This document shows positions 32,436 through 42,727 of a DNA stretch of 64,000 bases, piece after piece. Under the pieces are notes generated by a model. That model saw nothing but the letters and a program-made list of their open reading frames with translations. It was not told where the DNA came from and searched no databases. The number at the start of each line of letters is the position of its first letter. Within the stretch, counting starts at the first letter, position 1. Both the position numbers and the translations under genes were made by a program. Source of the DNA: Pseudo-nitzschia pungens (Eukaryota > Bacillariophyta > Bacillariophyceae > Bacillariales > Bacillariaceae); the NCBI GenBank assembly GCA_037355855.1, contig CM074758.1, positions 5,057,001-5,121,000 on the forward strand, in the 5' to 3' direction.

Positions 32436-32685
32436 ACTCCTTGCTGCTTGCTGCTTGCTGTCCCCCCCCTGTATTATCGACGCGTTGCTGCTTGCTGCTG
32501 CTTGCTGTCCCCCTTGTATTATCGACGCGACGCGTTGCTGCTGCTTGTTGTCCCCCTGTATTATCGACGCGTTGCTTGCTGCTTGCTGTCCCCCCTGTAT
32601 TATCGACGCGTTGCTGCTTGCTGTCTCCCCCCTGTATTATCGACGCGTTGGTTGCTGCTTGCTGCTTGCTGTCCCCAATCAAAAT
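32436..32685 (+). repeat. G-run minisatellite, short array
   Basis: About six CTGCTTGCTGTCCCCCCTGT units with no core, placed against the broken GCR1_C-like gene. Confidence 0.92.
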
Positions 32686-33224
32686 TTATGTGTTTGCTAT
32701 TTTTGTTGCTGTTTGCCCCCCCCCCCGGTGGAGTTGTAGTAGAAACAGTGTTTGTTTCTAGAGTGAATAGTTTGTGTTGGGCTATTACTTGAGAGCGGGC
32801 GAACCAGAAATGTTTAGCGCATGGTGGGGTACATACCCATTTTATGTATGTGTTATGAGCACACAACGGGAGTCGGGTGACGTGTCCAGCAAGGCGGCAT
32901 GCTGACCACTCAATCATTGTTACACTCTAAGGTAGAAATACGCGATAGGAGTATTTTAAAGAGGTATGATTAATCAATTGTGTTACAAAGAGAGAATGGT
33001 TGAATACTTTACGAGATGGGAATGATTTCTTGAGTATGGAATGAATGATCAAATATTGTTCGTCGAGTCATTTGAATCTTTGTTTGAATTGTATGTGTAT
33101 TCTTGTACGTTGGATATTCAGTATATGTACATGAATATTATATATATGCTTGTATATTGGAGCACATGCAGGATTCAATAATCATTTAGAGCCTCTCGTA
33201 GGGTACCTACGTCAGCATGTAACA

Positions 33225-34354
33225 TAGTTCCCCAATGATTAGGTGAAGTTTGCATGTGGTTCGATAGTATAGGTTCGGAGTTGAGTAGTATCGATGGAAA
33301 GAGATATGCTTGTTCGGAGAACCGGTTGAAGATGATATATGCCATTTGGAATATTTCGAAGATATATGGTAATGTAGATTGAAATGGGATTGAAGAAGGT
33401 TCTTTGTGATACTCAAAAAAATCGAAGATTTGTTTCTTGTTCTTGAGAAGGGTCAAAATGACATGCTAAAAATAGCAAAAAGAGTCGAAGAAAATTCTTT
33501 TCCTCCCCCAACTGTGATGTACCTCTCGGGTTAGTGGAGCTGATTTTGAAAGGCGATTGATTTGAAAGCGATTGCTCTTGTTGCTCTTGGGAGAGGCATA
33601 AAAACACCTCCTGTAATAAGAGTTAGGTAGGTGAAAAGCCAGAGCGTTGAATTGTTGTTATCGGTGTTTAGAGCCGTTGCTGTATCTGCGATTGTATAGT
33701 GACGCAGAGAGGGGACGCATTGTTATATGTTAGTTATCGGGTGAATGGATATGTAAATTCAGGTGCGATTTGCCGGATACTTTGCCAGTCTTTTGTTTGG
33801 GTGTATTTGCAGCAGTATACTGGAGTTTCGAATTCTGTAACTCCAGAGCACCTCTGTGGGTTTTGAATATGGATTTCGTGGGACTGCTCTATTATTTGTG
33901 GAGCTCCCTGTAGAGTATTTGTTTGTCCGGAACAAGGTTGGCCTTGTTATTGCTGCTGTACCCTTTATTTTGTTTGCGTCTGTACCCTTATCGATATCGA
34001 TATATGATTCGATTCGATTGTTTGATTCGTTTGGCATAAGCGTCTGTACCCTTGCAATTAGTTCGCGTCCGAACCTTTTGCTGTTATGTGTATTTGCCAT
34101 TTTTTGAATCTTTTATTTTATTTGGTTGATTGTCGTTGCCGTCACATTGGAGCGGACTGGAGCGCTTTGGATTTTAGTTCGAACATTTTGTTTTGGTGCA
34201 ACAGGGCTCATCTCTGTAGGTTCCTTCCCCTCTTTTCTTGGGAGTTCTCCTCCATGCGTCTTCCCAGTCAGCAGGGCTGAGCTGGCATTCAGTTCCAGGG
34301 GAGCTGAAGGCATGGTGCTGGATACTGTGATCCTTTTGTTAAGTGTTCGAGTGG
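33225..34354 (-). other. Non-coding 3' part of gag-only element
   Basis: About 1.1 kb between the gag stop and the 3' LTR with no supported frame. It is AT-rich, and the usual place of pol is absent. Confidence 0.7.
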
Positions 34355-35440
34355 CTATGGTTGCCATGTGAGGCTGCCGTCGGAGTTTCTTTTGACGCGT
34401 CCTCCATGTTGCATGCAATAGGATTCAATTGCTTGCTTCACGTGGGCTTGGAGCGATTCGGTTGAAGCAGTGCTTCCAGTTTCATTGCTAGGAGTCGTAG
34501 CAGTGCTGTTGTTGCTGCTATTGCTCCTTTTGGAATATCTGTTCTTTGGGCATTTGGACCAATCGTGGTCATGTCCTGGAATTCTGCAGGGGTTGTTGTA
34601 CTTTCTTTTGCCACCGGATGGCTCCTGCTCTTTCTCTTCTTCGGATTCAGCGTCGCTGTCACTGTCTGAATTAGAGCTGTTGTTGTCAGCGTCCGAATCA
34701 GAGCTGTTGTTATTGCTGTCAATGCTTTTAGCGTCGGAATCTTCATTTGAATGAGCGTCGGACGCTTTTCTTTTTGCTTGACGTTCTAAACAGCTCATAT
34801 GATCGATGATGAATTGTACGGTGGTCTCTTCTTGTATTCCTTGGTGGATGAGACCATAGCTGTTGATCCATTTATCTGGGAAGCTGTGTAGCAGAATTGT
34901 TTTCGCTGCTGTTGCTGAGAGGTCAGGGGCATGGCCTTGGAGTCTTTTAGTGTATTTGAAGAGCTGTTCCATTTGGTCTGCATGATGTTTGCAGGAGACG
35001 TTGCTTGGTTTCTTGCATTCGGAGCTTCGAAGGTAAGTGTGCATGATATCTTTGGCGTCTGCCGCATTGCAGAATTGCTTGATAAAGTCAATGATTGCTT
35101 GTTCATATCCTTCGACGCTTTCTTCATATTGGAATTCATCTGGATCCAGGGGATCCTGTAGCATTTCATTCCACTTGGATTGAGTGTCTGTATTTAGGCA
35201 TCTGCTGAAGTGAGTGCTGTAGTCGGTGCTTGGTAATCCTAGGAGCTTTGCGGCGTTCCTGAAGGCTTCTTCAACAAATAGGAATTCCTCGAGTCCTCCT
35301 CTGTTGGTGAATAGAGGGATCTTCATAATGGTGTCTTGGCATCCATTGGTATCGGTAATGGAGAGCTTGGTGAGTTTCGGCTTGCTCCTCTTGAAGGAAG
35401 GAGTATAATTGATTGGAGGATCTCTGTAAAGTCCTGCCAT
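34355..35440 (-). CDS. gag: Gag-like protein of non-autonomous LTR element
   Basis: 361 residues, ATG at 35438-35440. The N-terminal ~220 residues are a predicted capsid-like helical region (EEFLFVEEAFRNAAKLLGLP, HADQMEQLFKYTKRLQGH, ILLHSFPDKWINSYGLIHQG). An acidic/Ser/Asn linker with long runs of Asp-Ser follows (residues ~225-265), then a zinc knuckle CRIPGHDHDWSKCPKNRYSK (C-x4-H-x-H-x-W-x2-C). The homologue at 48696-49709 shares all three parts, so the frame is conserved between copies despite the lack of pol. It probably packages element RNA in particles. Confidence 0.85.
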   Translation of the reverse strand: MAGLYRDPPINYTPSFKRSKPKLTKLSITDTNGCQDTIMKIPLFTNRGGLEEFLFVEEAFRNAAKLLGLPSTDYSTHFSRCLNTDTQSKWNEMLQDPLDPDEFQYEESVEGYEQAIIDFIKQFCNAADAKDIMHTYLRSSECKKPSNVSCKHHADQMEQLFKYTKRLQGHAPDLSATAAKTILLHSFPDKWINSYGLIHQGIQEETTVQFIIDHMSCLERQAKRKASDAHSNEDSDAKSIDSNNNSSDSDADNNSSNSDSDSDAESEEEKEQEPSGGKRKYNNPCRIPGHDHDWSKCPKNRYSKRSNSSNNSTATTPSNETGSTASTESLQAHVKQAIESYCMQHGGRVKRNSDGSLTWQP

Positions 35441-36030
35441 GGTTGTTTCTTCGGCGTTCGATCGATTCGGTGTTCGATCGGTCGTCTCGGAGATTGCGGT
35501 TGTTCCGTTCGATCGATTCTTGTTTCGATTGTAGGATTTTGCTTGTCAGGGTATCGATGTATCCCTGTTGTTTAGGATAAAGGTTGTTTTGGATGATTCA
35601 GTACTGAGTTCCTGTCTGTCTTCTACTTAAAAGATAAACAGTAATTACTGTGTTACACTCTAAGGTAGAAATACGCGATAGGAGTATTTTAAAGAGGTAT
35701 GATTAATAAATTGTGTTACAAAGAGAGAATGGTTGAATACTTTACGAGATGGGAATGATTTCTTGAGTATGGAATGAATGATCAAATATTGTTCGTCGAG
35801 TCATTTGAATCTTTGTTTGAATTGTATGTGTATTCTTGTACGTTGGATATTCAGTATATGTACATGAATATTATATATATGCTTGTATATTGGAGCACAT
35901 GCGGGATTCAATAATCATTTAGAGCCTCTCGTAGGGTACCTACATCAGCATGTAACAATCATAACAAGGGGTATGACCAAAGTACACATCAAGAATGTGG
36001 GGTGATCAGGCATAATGCCACTTACCTCAT

Positions 36031-36125
36031 AATTTATTTACTTGTATCTAACCAATAGGATAATCAACATTCTTTAAGGTTTCGTAGTCATTTGCTACTG
36101 ATTTCAACATACAAGTAAATAAATT
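36031..36125 (+). promoter_or_regulatory. Putative self-priming site of copia B
   Basis: TACAAGTAAATAAATT at 36110-36125 starts at the first base after the 5' LTR, where the primer-binding site belongs. It is the perfect reverse complement of AATTTATTTACTTGTA at 36031-36046 in the LTR. If transcription starts near 36031, the RNA 5' end could fold back and prime reverse transcription, as known for Tf1 of fission yeast. The 3' LTR keeps the LTR half. Confidence 0.6.
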
Positions 36126-36292
36126 AACGGTGGTTGACGCTGTGATTGCCAACCTCAACCAAGGAACCACCAAAGCAGTTCCATCAACGGCACGTCCTCG
36201 AGTTGATACACACAGATCCTCCGTACCACTCACAATCATCATCATCACCAAGAGTTGTCGTAGTCGATTGTATCCTCCAACCGGTAACCAAG

Positions 36293-38014
36293 ATGGATCG
36301 ACTTAACACTCCAAGCAAAGGGGTGAACACCACGAGCAACACGGGAAGGACCCGAAGCCGTGGAAAGAAAAACAATAGCAGCACCAGCTACCAAACCGAA
36401 CGAAAGTTCACTGGCCTAGACCAAGATGAGCTCAAGGGAGTAGTAGTTGACGGATCAAAATCGGGACAGTATGACAAGCTGTTCGAAGCTCTGAAGATAG
36501 CCGCAGGAAAGAAGAACTCAAAGGTAAAGTCAACCCTCATTAACATGAAACAACTAACTGAGAATGACTTCCTGCCGGACACTCCATCAGCTAAGGACTG
36601 GACCGTTATCAACGATGAAGGCGTAGCGGTGGAGGACCAAGACAAGAAAAGACTTTTAGAACAACTGTGGGTAAAGAAGGGAGAGCGCTCGACAAAAAAG
36701 TATGACACTTACATTGAAGACCTCAAAGCAATGTTCTCAACCATCGAAGGACAATTGAGTCCAGGAGTGAGACAACTACTCAAGACCAACGAGAACTGGA
36801 CAACAATCGAAACCGAACAGGACACGCTCAATCTCCTGGTGATGCTCAGAGAATACTGCTACAGGGACAGCGCAACCAAGGTACACCCAATGGTGGATGC
36901 GGCCAACAAGTTATACAAGTTCTTTTCATGCAAGCAGGATAGTAACAAGGAGGCCACAACCTTTGCTGAAGAGACCAAAGGACGCTTCGATGTACTGAAG
37001 TCAGCCGGAATAACCATCCGGTCGAAGGAAATGATCAAGTGTGTCCTTAAGAAAGAGTTCCCCGGCAAGACATACACGGATTATGAGGTCATGGGGGAAT
37101 CGGACAAACTAAAAGTAGAAACAATCATGGAGGAAATGCTCCTATCCATTGTCATTGTGAACGGAAGCAACAACAAATCTCACCGTAACCTATCTGGGGT
37201 GCTTAAGGACAACTACAGTCTGGGGAATGATGTGTACCCGGCCACGTTGCCAAAGGCCCTCGAGCTGATGAATCAGTACAAACCAGCACAGGGACTTGGT
37301 GGAGCAACCGGGAGCCCCAACCAGGGTGGACACCGGAACAACACAGGTCACCGGAGAACCGACAAACTCAGGGATGAGGATGGCACAAACGCAACAGCAC
37401 TTGTTAGGCACGGCATGACAGATGCGGGCCCAAGCAACGTTAGTGTGTCCGATGCACACCAAATTCTGATGGCAGGCATCGACGATGACAACTTCGATGA
37501 TGACCTATGCTTCTTCCAAATGTCTGACTACTGTAACAAGACAGCAACCAACACATGGAGTCACGAACCCGTGATCGAAGAGGTGAGAAACCACGAATCT
37601 GTTGCTGACTTTGACGAAGGACTCACCAATACCGACAATACCGACACCAAAAATTCCAGGAGTGTGGAGGCATTCGCCGAAAAGCCCAGGAGTGAGATAC
37701 GACTCGCTGAAGAGCACAGGAGTGGAGGAGGACTCGCCAAAGAGCACAGGAGTGGAGGAGGACTCGCCAAAGAGCACAGAAGTGTGGGAGGACTTGCCAA
37801 AATGTCTTGGAACGCAAGCGTTAAAAGCGTTGGGCCGGTGGAAAATAAAGGAACCATCACAGAAGTGCGCGTTAGCAACCAAGTCGAATATGTGTTTTCC
37901 CAATCCAACGGAACCATCGACCCATACTGGATCCTGCTCGATAGCCAGGCCACCTGCAACTGTATTAGCAATCCGGCGCTGCTGAAGGACATTCGACCAC
38001 ATCCCGAAGGGTGA
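36293..38014 (+). CDS. gag: Copia B gag and start of protease
   Basis: ATG at 36293 (MDRLNTPSKGVNTTSN), chosen because copia A gag also starts MD plus a Ser/Asn leader. The capsid-like region includes KFTGLDQDELKGV, MLREYCYRDSATKV and DNYSLGNDVYPATLPKALEL. An acidic region follows, then a 30-bp tandem repeat coding EEHRSGGGLAK three times (37700-37800). The protease active site WILLDSQATCNCISN lies near 37930. The frame stops at TGA 38012-38014, about 25 residues after DSQ and inside the protease domain, and continues in the same frame into pol. Confidence 0.88.
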   Translation: MDRLNTPSKGVNTTSNTGRTRSRGKKNNSSTSYQTERKFTGLDQDELKGVVVDGSKSGQYDKLFEALKIAAGKKNSKVKSTLINMKQLTENDFLPDTPSAKDWTVINDEGVAVEDQDKKRLLEQLWVKKGERSTKKYDTYIEDLKAMFSTIEGQLSPGVRQLLKTNENWTTIETEQDTLNLLVMLREYCYRDSATKVHPMVDAANKLYKFFSCKQDSNKEATTFAEETKGRFDVLKSAGITIRSKEMIKCVLKKEFPGKTYTDYEVMGESDKLKVETIMEEMLLSIVIVNGSNNKSHRNLSGVLKDNYSLGNDVYPATLPKALELMNQYKPAQGLGGATGSPNQGGHRNNTGHRRTDKLRDEDGTNATALVRHGMTDAGPSNVSVSDAHQILMAGIDDDNFDDDLCFFQMSDYCNKTATNTWSHEPVIEEVRNHESVADFDEGLTNTDNTDTKNSRSVEAFAEKPRSEIRLAEEHRSGGGLAKEHRSGGGLAKEHRSVGGLAKMSWNASVKSVGPVENKGTITEVRVSNQVEYVFSQSNGTIDPYWILLDSQATCNCISNPALLKDIRPHPEG

Positions 38015-41000
38015 AAGGTCCGGATCCACTGCAACGCCGGAGTGGTTGTCGTGGACCATGTTGGAAACTTACCTGGCTTTGGAACAGTATGGTACCAACC
38101 TAACGGGATGGCAAACATCCTATCTCTCAGCCTTGTGTCTGACATGTATCAAATCACTCTAGACACAGCAGTAACGCAATCTTTCTTTGTACACAAGCTA
38201 GATGGAACAACACGCCGCTTTGACCGGGCAGTAAGTGGACTCTACTACTGCAACATACGGGACACCGACGAAACCATACTCGCCATCACCTCAGTGGAGG
38301 GACAAAAGAAATTGTATTCGGACCTGGATGTACGCAGAGCCACCAAGGCGCGCAAGTTACAAGACACACTAGGGTTTCCAAGCATGAAGGACTTCCTGCG
38401 AATCATAGACAACAATTTGCTACTCAGTTGCCCGGTAACCAGACGCGATGTGTCCATGGCGGAAGATATCTTTGGACCAAATGCAAACGTAATCAAAGGA
38501 AAAGCAGTGAGAACACAACCAAAGCATGTCCGGGAGGACATAGATCCGGTACCACCAGAGATCTTGTCTCGATATGGCAAGGTTCACCTGGCCATTGATA
38601 TAGTATTTACCGTGAATGGAATTAAGTTCTTCCGGAGTGTGTCACGACACTTGTACTTCCGTACGGTCTGCCCGATTGAAGATGCAACACAGTCGACCCT
38701 TGAGCAAACAGTTGGCAGCATCCTTGGAATCTACGCCAGCAGGGGTTTCGCGGTGACAACAGTGTCAGGGGACAACGAGTTCAACTGCATCACAGAATAC
38801 CTTCTACGGCAAACTCCACCAGTTAGCTTTGATGGAGTAGCAAGAAATCAGCACGAGCCATTTGTGGAGAGAGACAACTGTACCTGTAAGGAGCGCGTCC
38901 GGTGCATGTTTGCATTGGTGCCATTCAGGCGTCTTCCCCGGCGGGTCACAATAGACATGGTGGCGGGAAGCGTGTTCTGGCTAAACAATTGGTGTAACAG
39001 AGTGGGAGTGTCAGCGACAATATCCCTGAGGCAGTTGATGACCGGGGTCCGGTTGGACATGAGCAAGCACTGCAGGTTTCAATTCGGGGACTACGTTCTT
39101 GCCCACGAAGATACCAGCGACAATACGATGAATCCACGGGCGAGAGATTGCATTTACCTGCAACCTACCGGTGACCGAAGTGGTGCCATGTACCTGTTCG
39201 ACCTGAAAACTGGACGCCGAATCCGAAGGAGATCAGCAACAGGAGCACACATGACAAATACAGTGATCTCGCGCATAGAGACAATCGCCGCGGAGCAAGC
39301 GGCGCCAATTGGAGTTACCTTTGGGGATCAGAAAGGGCGCACAACCATTCTCGACCTTGACGCCGAGTCCATTGGTTCCGATGATGGGGCCTCCGACCAC
39401 TCGTTTCATCCTGATGACTCGTCCATCGACACCTATGGGGATGTCGGGAATATCGAACAAGAAGAGCTCGACGGTCTCGAGGCCGACGCACAGGAGGCCA
39501 TGGCCGAGAACCCTGCAAACAACAACAACCACATTGCCCATGGTGGAGACGCCGCCATGGACATGAACGGTGACCAAGCGCCCCCGGAAGACGTACCATA
39601 TCCTGTCAGCGATGACGAGCTGGAAAATTATGAGCAAGAGCGTCTGGAGACGGCAAGCGCTGGTACCGAGGATAGCGCCAATGGCGAGTCCGTTGAGCCG
39701 GCCGAGCGCAACGGCGCGCCTGAGTCCCGCGTCAAATTAGACGACAATGCTGATGGGTGGACCACCGGCGACAACAATGCTGATGGATCCCATAACACCG
39801 AGGGGCCCGACGACGCAAACAGCGAGGCAGCCCACGACGAGACGAGCATTGGCAGCGAACACGACAGCAGCAACAACGATAGCGACGAGGCCCATAACAG
39901 CAACGAGGACCACAATACTGAACCAGCTCGCATGGTTCTACGCCCAAGAGTGGTCGTCCGGGGACACAACAAGTATGGAGCCGACGATGGATACAAGTCA
40001 GATGTCCACCATCAAGCACTGGTGCCGGTCCACACCAACCCCTTTACCAGTGGACTGAAGCGAGCGGTGAGTAAAATAGAGAAGGAACATGAACAATTTG
40101 TGTTCATTTCCAACGCCATTGCCTCGTACAACAACATCCACGCCTCCCTGGTCACCAAACAGTATGGGATCAAAGCGGGGCTCAAACTGTTTGGTACAGC
40201 GGGGGTGGAAGCCGTTCTCGCCGAGCTCCAACAACTACACGACAGAAAGGTGGTGCACCCTGTCGGGATAAAGGACATGACTCGCGAGGAAATTAAGCGA
40301 GCTCTCCCCTACTTGATGTTCCTCAAGCGCAAGCGCTGTGGGAAAATCAAAGCAAGGGGTTGCGCCGATGGGAGAACACAGAGAGATTTCATATCCAGGG
40401 AGGACACCTACTCTCCCACTGTGTCCCTTCATGGGCTGATGCTGACCTGCCTCATCGACGCCATCGAGGGCAGGGATGTGGCAACAGCAGACATCCCCGG
40501 CGCCTTCCTACAAACTCCAATGCCGGAAGGAGAAATAGTGCACATCAGATTTGATGGGCCCATAGCAGAATTATTAGCCAAGATTGACCCGAACACCTAC
40601 AAGAAGTATGTACTAGAAGGAAAATTTGGGAAGCGTCTCTACGCACAGGCCGATAAAGCCATATACGGGACGCTTCGAGCTGCTCTTCTATTCTGGGAGA
40701 GGTTGTCGGGACAACTAACCGAGTGGGGATTCGAAATAAATCCCTACGACAAGTGTACTGCAAACAAAATGATAGATGGAGCGCAGTGCACCATTGTATG
40801 GCATGTCGATGACTTGAAGATCTCACATGCAGACCCAGCAGTGGTGACCGGTGTGCTTGAGGATTTGAACAGGGTGTTTGGCATCGAATCTCCCCTGACA
40901 GTTACCAGGGGGAAGATCCATGACTATGTTGGGATGACAATCGACTACAGTGAAGCTGGCAAGGTGAAATTCAGTATGTTCGACTATTTGGAAGGAATCA

Positions 41001-41881
41001 TTGGGGAACTACCAGAAGACCTCCAAGAGACCCGAATCATTCCAACCCCAGCGTCAGACCACCTATTTAAGGTGAATCCAGAAGGAACAAAGCTGTCAGC
41101 GAGGGGTGCTGAGACGTTCCACAAGCATGTGGCACAGCTACTGTTCGCGAGCAAGAGGGCACGACCGGACATCCAAACGGCGATAGCGTTCCTCTGTACA
41201 CGAGTCGCAAGTCCAGACGCGGACGACTGGAAGAAGCTCAAGCGAGTGCTTGCATATGTGCGCGATACAGTGTTCTTGCCACTTGTTTTGGGATGGGACA
41301 GTACAGGGGATGCACACTGGTATGTGGACGCATCTTTTGCAGTGCATTCGGAGGACATGAAGAGCCACACCGGAGGGGTTCTGACGTTTGGACAAGGAGC
41401 AGTGCTAGCAATTTCAACCAAGCAGAAGCTGAACACCAAAAGCTCCACTGAAGCAGAATTGGTGGGTGTTGATGACACCCTGCCATACAACTTATGGTGT
41501 TATTATTTCTTGGAGTGGCAAGGATATGCCAGTCGGGTGGATAGATGTGGATCCACAGACAGGACAAGTGCACTTGGAAAGAATAACATCCTACATCAGG
41601 ACAACACTAGTGCAATGAAACTGGAGATGAATGGGAAGGCATCAAGCACCAAGAGAACGAAACACATCAACATCCGTTACTTTCTTATTACTGACCGGGT
41701 GAAGAGTGGGGAGGTGTCAATCCAATACTGTCCAACTGGGGACATGATTGCTGACTACTTCACCAAGAAACCATTGCAAGGGTCACAGTTCCGGAGGTTT
41801 CGAAACCTCATCATGGGTGTTAGTGAGCCCGAATATATCCAATATCGTGAGCAATACACCGCCCAGAAAACTGGTAATTAG
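38015..41881 (+). CDS. pol: Copia B pol: rest of protease, integrase, RT, RNase H
   Basis: Same frame as gag, directly after the TGA. It begins KVRIHCNAGVVVV, continuing the protease. Integrase DDE residues are at HLAIDIVF (near 38590), VSGDNEF (38765) and EPFVERDN (38855). RT starts near 40330 (RGCADGRTQRD), with ADIPGAFLQTPM and the catalytic HVDD (WHVDDLKIS, near 40800) in place of YVDD. RNase H is at WYVDASFAVHS (41325), KSSTEAELVG and LHQDNTSAM, ending IADYFTKKPLQGSQF. The acid-rich linker between integrase and RT (39330-39960) is long. No other disabling change was seen, so the TGA is the main obstacle to function. Confidence 0.93.
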   Translation, partial: KVRIHCNAGVVVVDHVGNLPGFGTVWYQPNGMANILSLSLVSDMYQITLDTAVTQSFFVHKLDGTTRRFDRAVSGLYYCNIRDTDETILAITSVEGQKKLYSDLDVRRATKARKLQDTLGFPSMKDFLRIIDNNLLLSCPVTRRDVSMAEDIFGPNANVIKGKAVRTQPKHVREDIDPVPPEILSRYGKVHLAIDIVFTVNGIKFFRSVSRHLYFRTVCPIEDATQSTLEQTVGSILGIYASRGFAVTTVSGDNEFNCITEYLLRQTPPVSFDGVARNQHEPFVERDNCTCKERVRCMFALVPFRRLPRRVTIDMVAGSVFWLNNWCNRVGVSATISLRQLMTGVRLDMSKHCRFQFGDYVLAHEDTSDNTMNPRARDCIYLQPTGDRSGAMYLFDLKTGRRIRRRSATGAHMTNTVISRIETIAAEQAAPIGVTFGDQKGRTTILDLDAESIGSDDGASDHSFHPDDSSIDTYGDVGNIEQEELDGLEADAQEAMAENPANNNNHIAHGGDAAMDMNGDQAPPEDVPYPVSDDELENYEQERLETASAGTEDSANGESVEPAERNGAPESRVKLDDNADGWTTGDNNADGSHNTEGPDDANSEAAHDETSIGSEHDSSNNDSDEAHNSNEDHNTEPARMVLRPRVVVRGHNKYGADDGYKSDVHHQALVPVHTNPFTSGLKRAVSKIEKEHEQFVFISNAIASYNNIHASLVTKQYGIKAGLKLFGTAGVEAVLAELQQLHDRKVVHPVGIKDMTREEIKRALPYLMFLKRKRCGKIKARGCADGRTQRDFISREDTYSPTVSLHGLMLTCLIDAIEGRDVATADIPGAFLQTPMPEGEIVHIRFDGPIAELLAKIDPNTYKKYVLEGKFGKRLYAQADKAIYGTLRAALLFWERLSGQLTEWGFEINPYDKCTANKMIDGAQCTIVWHVDDLKISHADPAVVTGVLEDLNRVFGIESPLTVTRGKIHDYVGMTIDYSEAGKVKFSMFDYLEGIIGELPEDLQETRIIPTPASDHLFKVNPEGTKLSARGAETFHKHVAQLLFASKRARPDIQTAIAFLCTRVASPDADDWKKLKRVLAYVRDTVFLPLVLGWDSTGDAHWYVDASFAVHSEDMKSHTGGVLTFGQGAVLAISTKQKLNTKSSTEAELVGVDDTLPYNLWCYYFLEWQGYASRVDRCGSTDRTSALGKNNILHQDNTSAMKLEMNGKASSTKRTKHINIRYFLITDRVKSGEVSIQYCPTGDMIADYFTKKPLQGSQFRRFRNLIMGVSEPEYIQYREQYTAQKTGN

Positions 41882-41925
41882 AATTGCTCTTAAGTGGTTT
41901 AAACACACCAAGAACAACAGGAGTG

Positions 41926-42222
41926 TGTTGGGCTATTACTCGAGAGCGGGCGAACCAGAAATGTTTAGCGCATGGTGGGGTACATACCCATTTTATGTAT
42001 GTGTTATGAGCACACAACGGGAGTCGGGTGACGTGTCCAGCAAGGCGGCATGCTGACCACTCAATCATAACAAGGGGTATGACCGAAGTCCACATCAAGA
42101 ATGTGGGCGGGGTGATCAGGCATAATGCCACTTACCTCATAATTTATTTACTTGTATCTAACCAATAGGATAACAATCAACATTCTTTAAGGTTTCATAG
42201 TCATTTGCTACTGATTTCAACA
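41926..42222 (+). repeat. Copia B 3' LTR
   Basis: 297 bp, TG...CA, followed by GTTTG. It differs from the 5' LTR by several substitutions and two small indels (for example GTGGGCGGGGTG versus GTGGGGTG). Confidence 0.93.
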
Positions 42223-42727
42223 GTTTGTTTCTTGTGTGTCCTAACTCTGAACTCGTGCATGCCCTTGGTTCTTTTATCAAAACACTACTTCGTACGAAAT
42301 ATGAAGTCCCTATTAACTCGTACTAATTTTACGCTGATACAGTAATCACCAATAAGTGTACTTATTAATTGTAGGAGTATCAATAAGTTAACTTATTAGT
42401 TACTGCTTTTATAAAGCGCGCACGCGCATGTATCTGACACAGGAGCCATGTATCTGACACACGAAAAGTTTTTGGTAAATAATACTTCGTAATCGTTATG
42501 TCCCATTAACTGTTATGGGTCCACCCCAACATCCCACAAACAAACAAACAAACCAAACAAACCAAACAAACCAAACAAACCAAACAAACCAAACAAACCA
42601 AACAAACCAAACAAACCAAACAAACCAAACAAACCAAACAAAACCACAACATCAAAATCAAAATCAAAATCAAAATCACGATATCAACCGTCAACCGTCA
42701 CACCATCAACAACATCAAACCGGGATC
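42223..42727 (+). other. AMMECR1 upstream region with AAACAAACC microsatellite
   Basis: No gene. Contains TTATTAATTG/TAAGTTAACTTA short inverted repeats (42340-42400), then ~12 copies of AAACAAACC (42536-42640) and AATCAAAATC repeats (42650-42680) directly before the ATG at 42728. The microsatellite probably lies in the 5' UTR. Confidence 0.7.

Larger units (their letters stand above)
32918..35957 (-). mobile_element. Gag-only LTR retroelement, complete copy
   Basis: 3040 bp with 307-bp LTRs at 32918-33224 and 35651-35957 (TGTTAC...GTAACA, about three visible differences) and target duplication ATCAT (32913-32917, 35958-35962). The only reading frame is a minus-strand gag (34355-35440). No protease, RT or integrase is present in the 2.4-kb interior, so it must depend on another element. 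A second copy is at 48061-49709. The palindrome CAGTAATTACTG directly abuts the 5' LTR (35639-35650). Confidence 0.92.
32775..36109 (+). repeat. Copia B 5' LTR (split)
   Basis: Pieces 32775-32917 and 35963-36109 match the 3' LTR (41926-42222, 297 bp) when the gag-only insert and one ATCAT are removed. The segment AATTTATTTACTTGTA (36031-36046) is exactly complementary to the 16 bases directly after the LTR. Confidence 0.92.
32775..42222 (+). mobile_element. Ty1/copia retrotransposon B, plus strand
   Basis: Complete element with 5-bp target duplication GTTTG (32770-32774 and 42223-42227). LTRs start TGTTGGGC and end TTTCAACA. The 5' LTR is split by a gag-only LTR element (32918-35957). Gag and pol share one frame, broken by one TGA. 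Pol order protease-integrase-RT-RNase H defines Ty1/copia. The protease DSQ motif and gag style match diatom CoDi elements. LTRs differ at several positions and two indels, so it is older than the gypsy. Confidence 0.95.

Noticed and set aside
38039..38044. Independent start of copia B pol at 38042
   Set aside because: The codon lies inside the protease domain and in the gag frame; there is no sign of a separate initiation site, so pol is better read as the continuation after the TGA.
42515..42727. Upstream in-frame extension of the AMMECR1 gene (Asn-Gln-Thr repeats)
   Set aside because: Encoded by the AAACAAACC microsatellite; homology starts at the ATG at 42728, so this is more likely leader.
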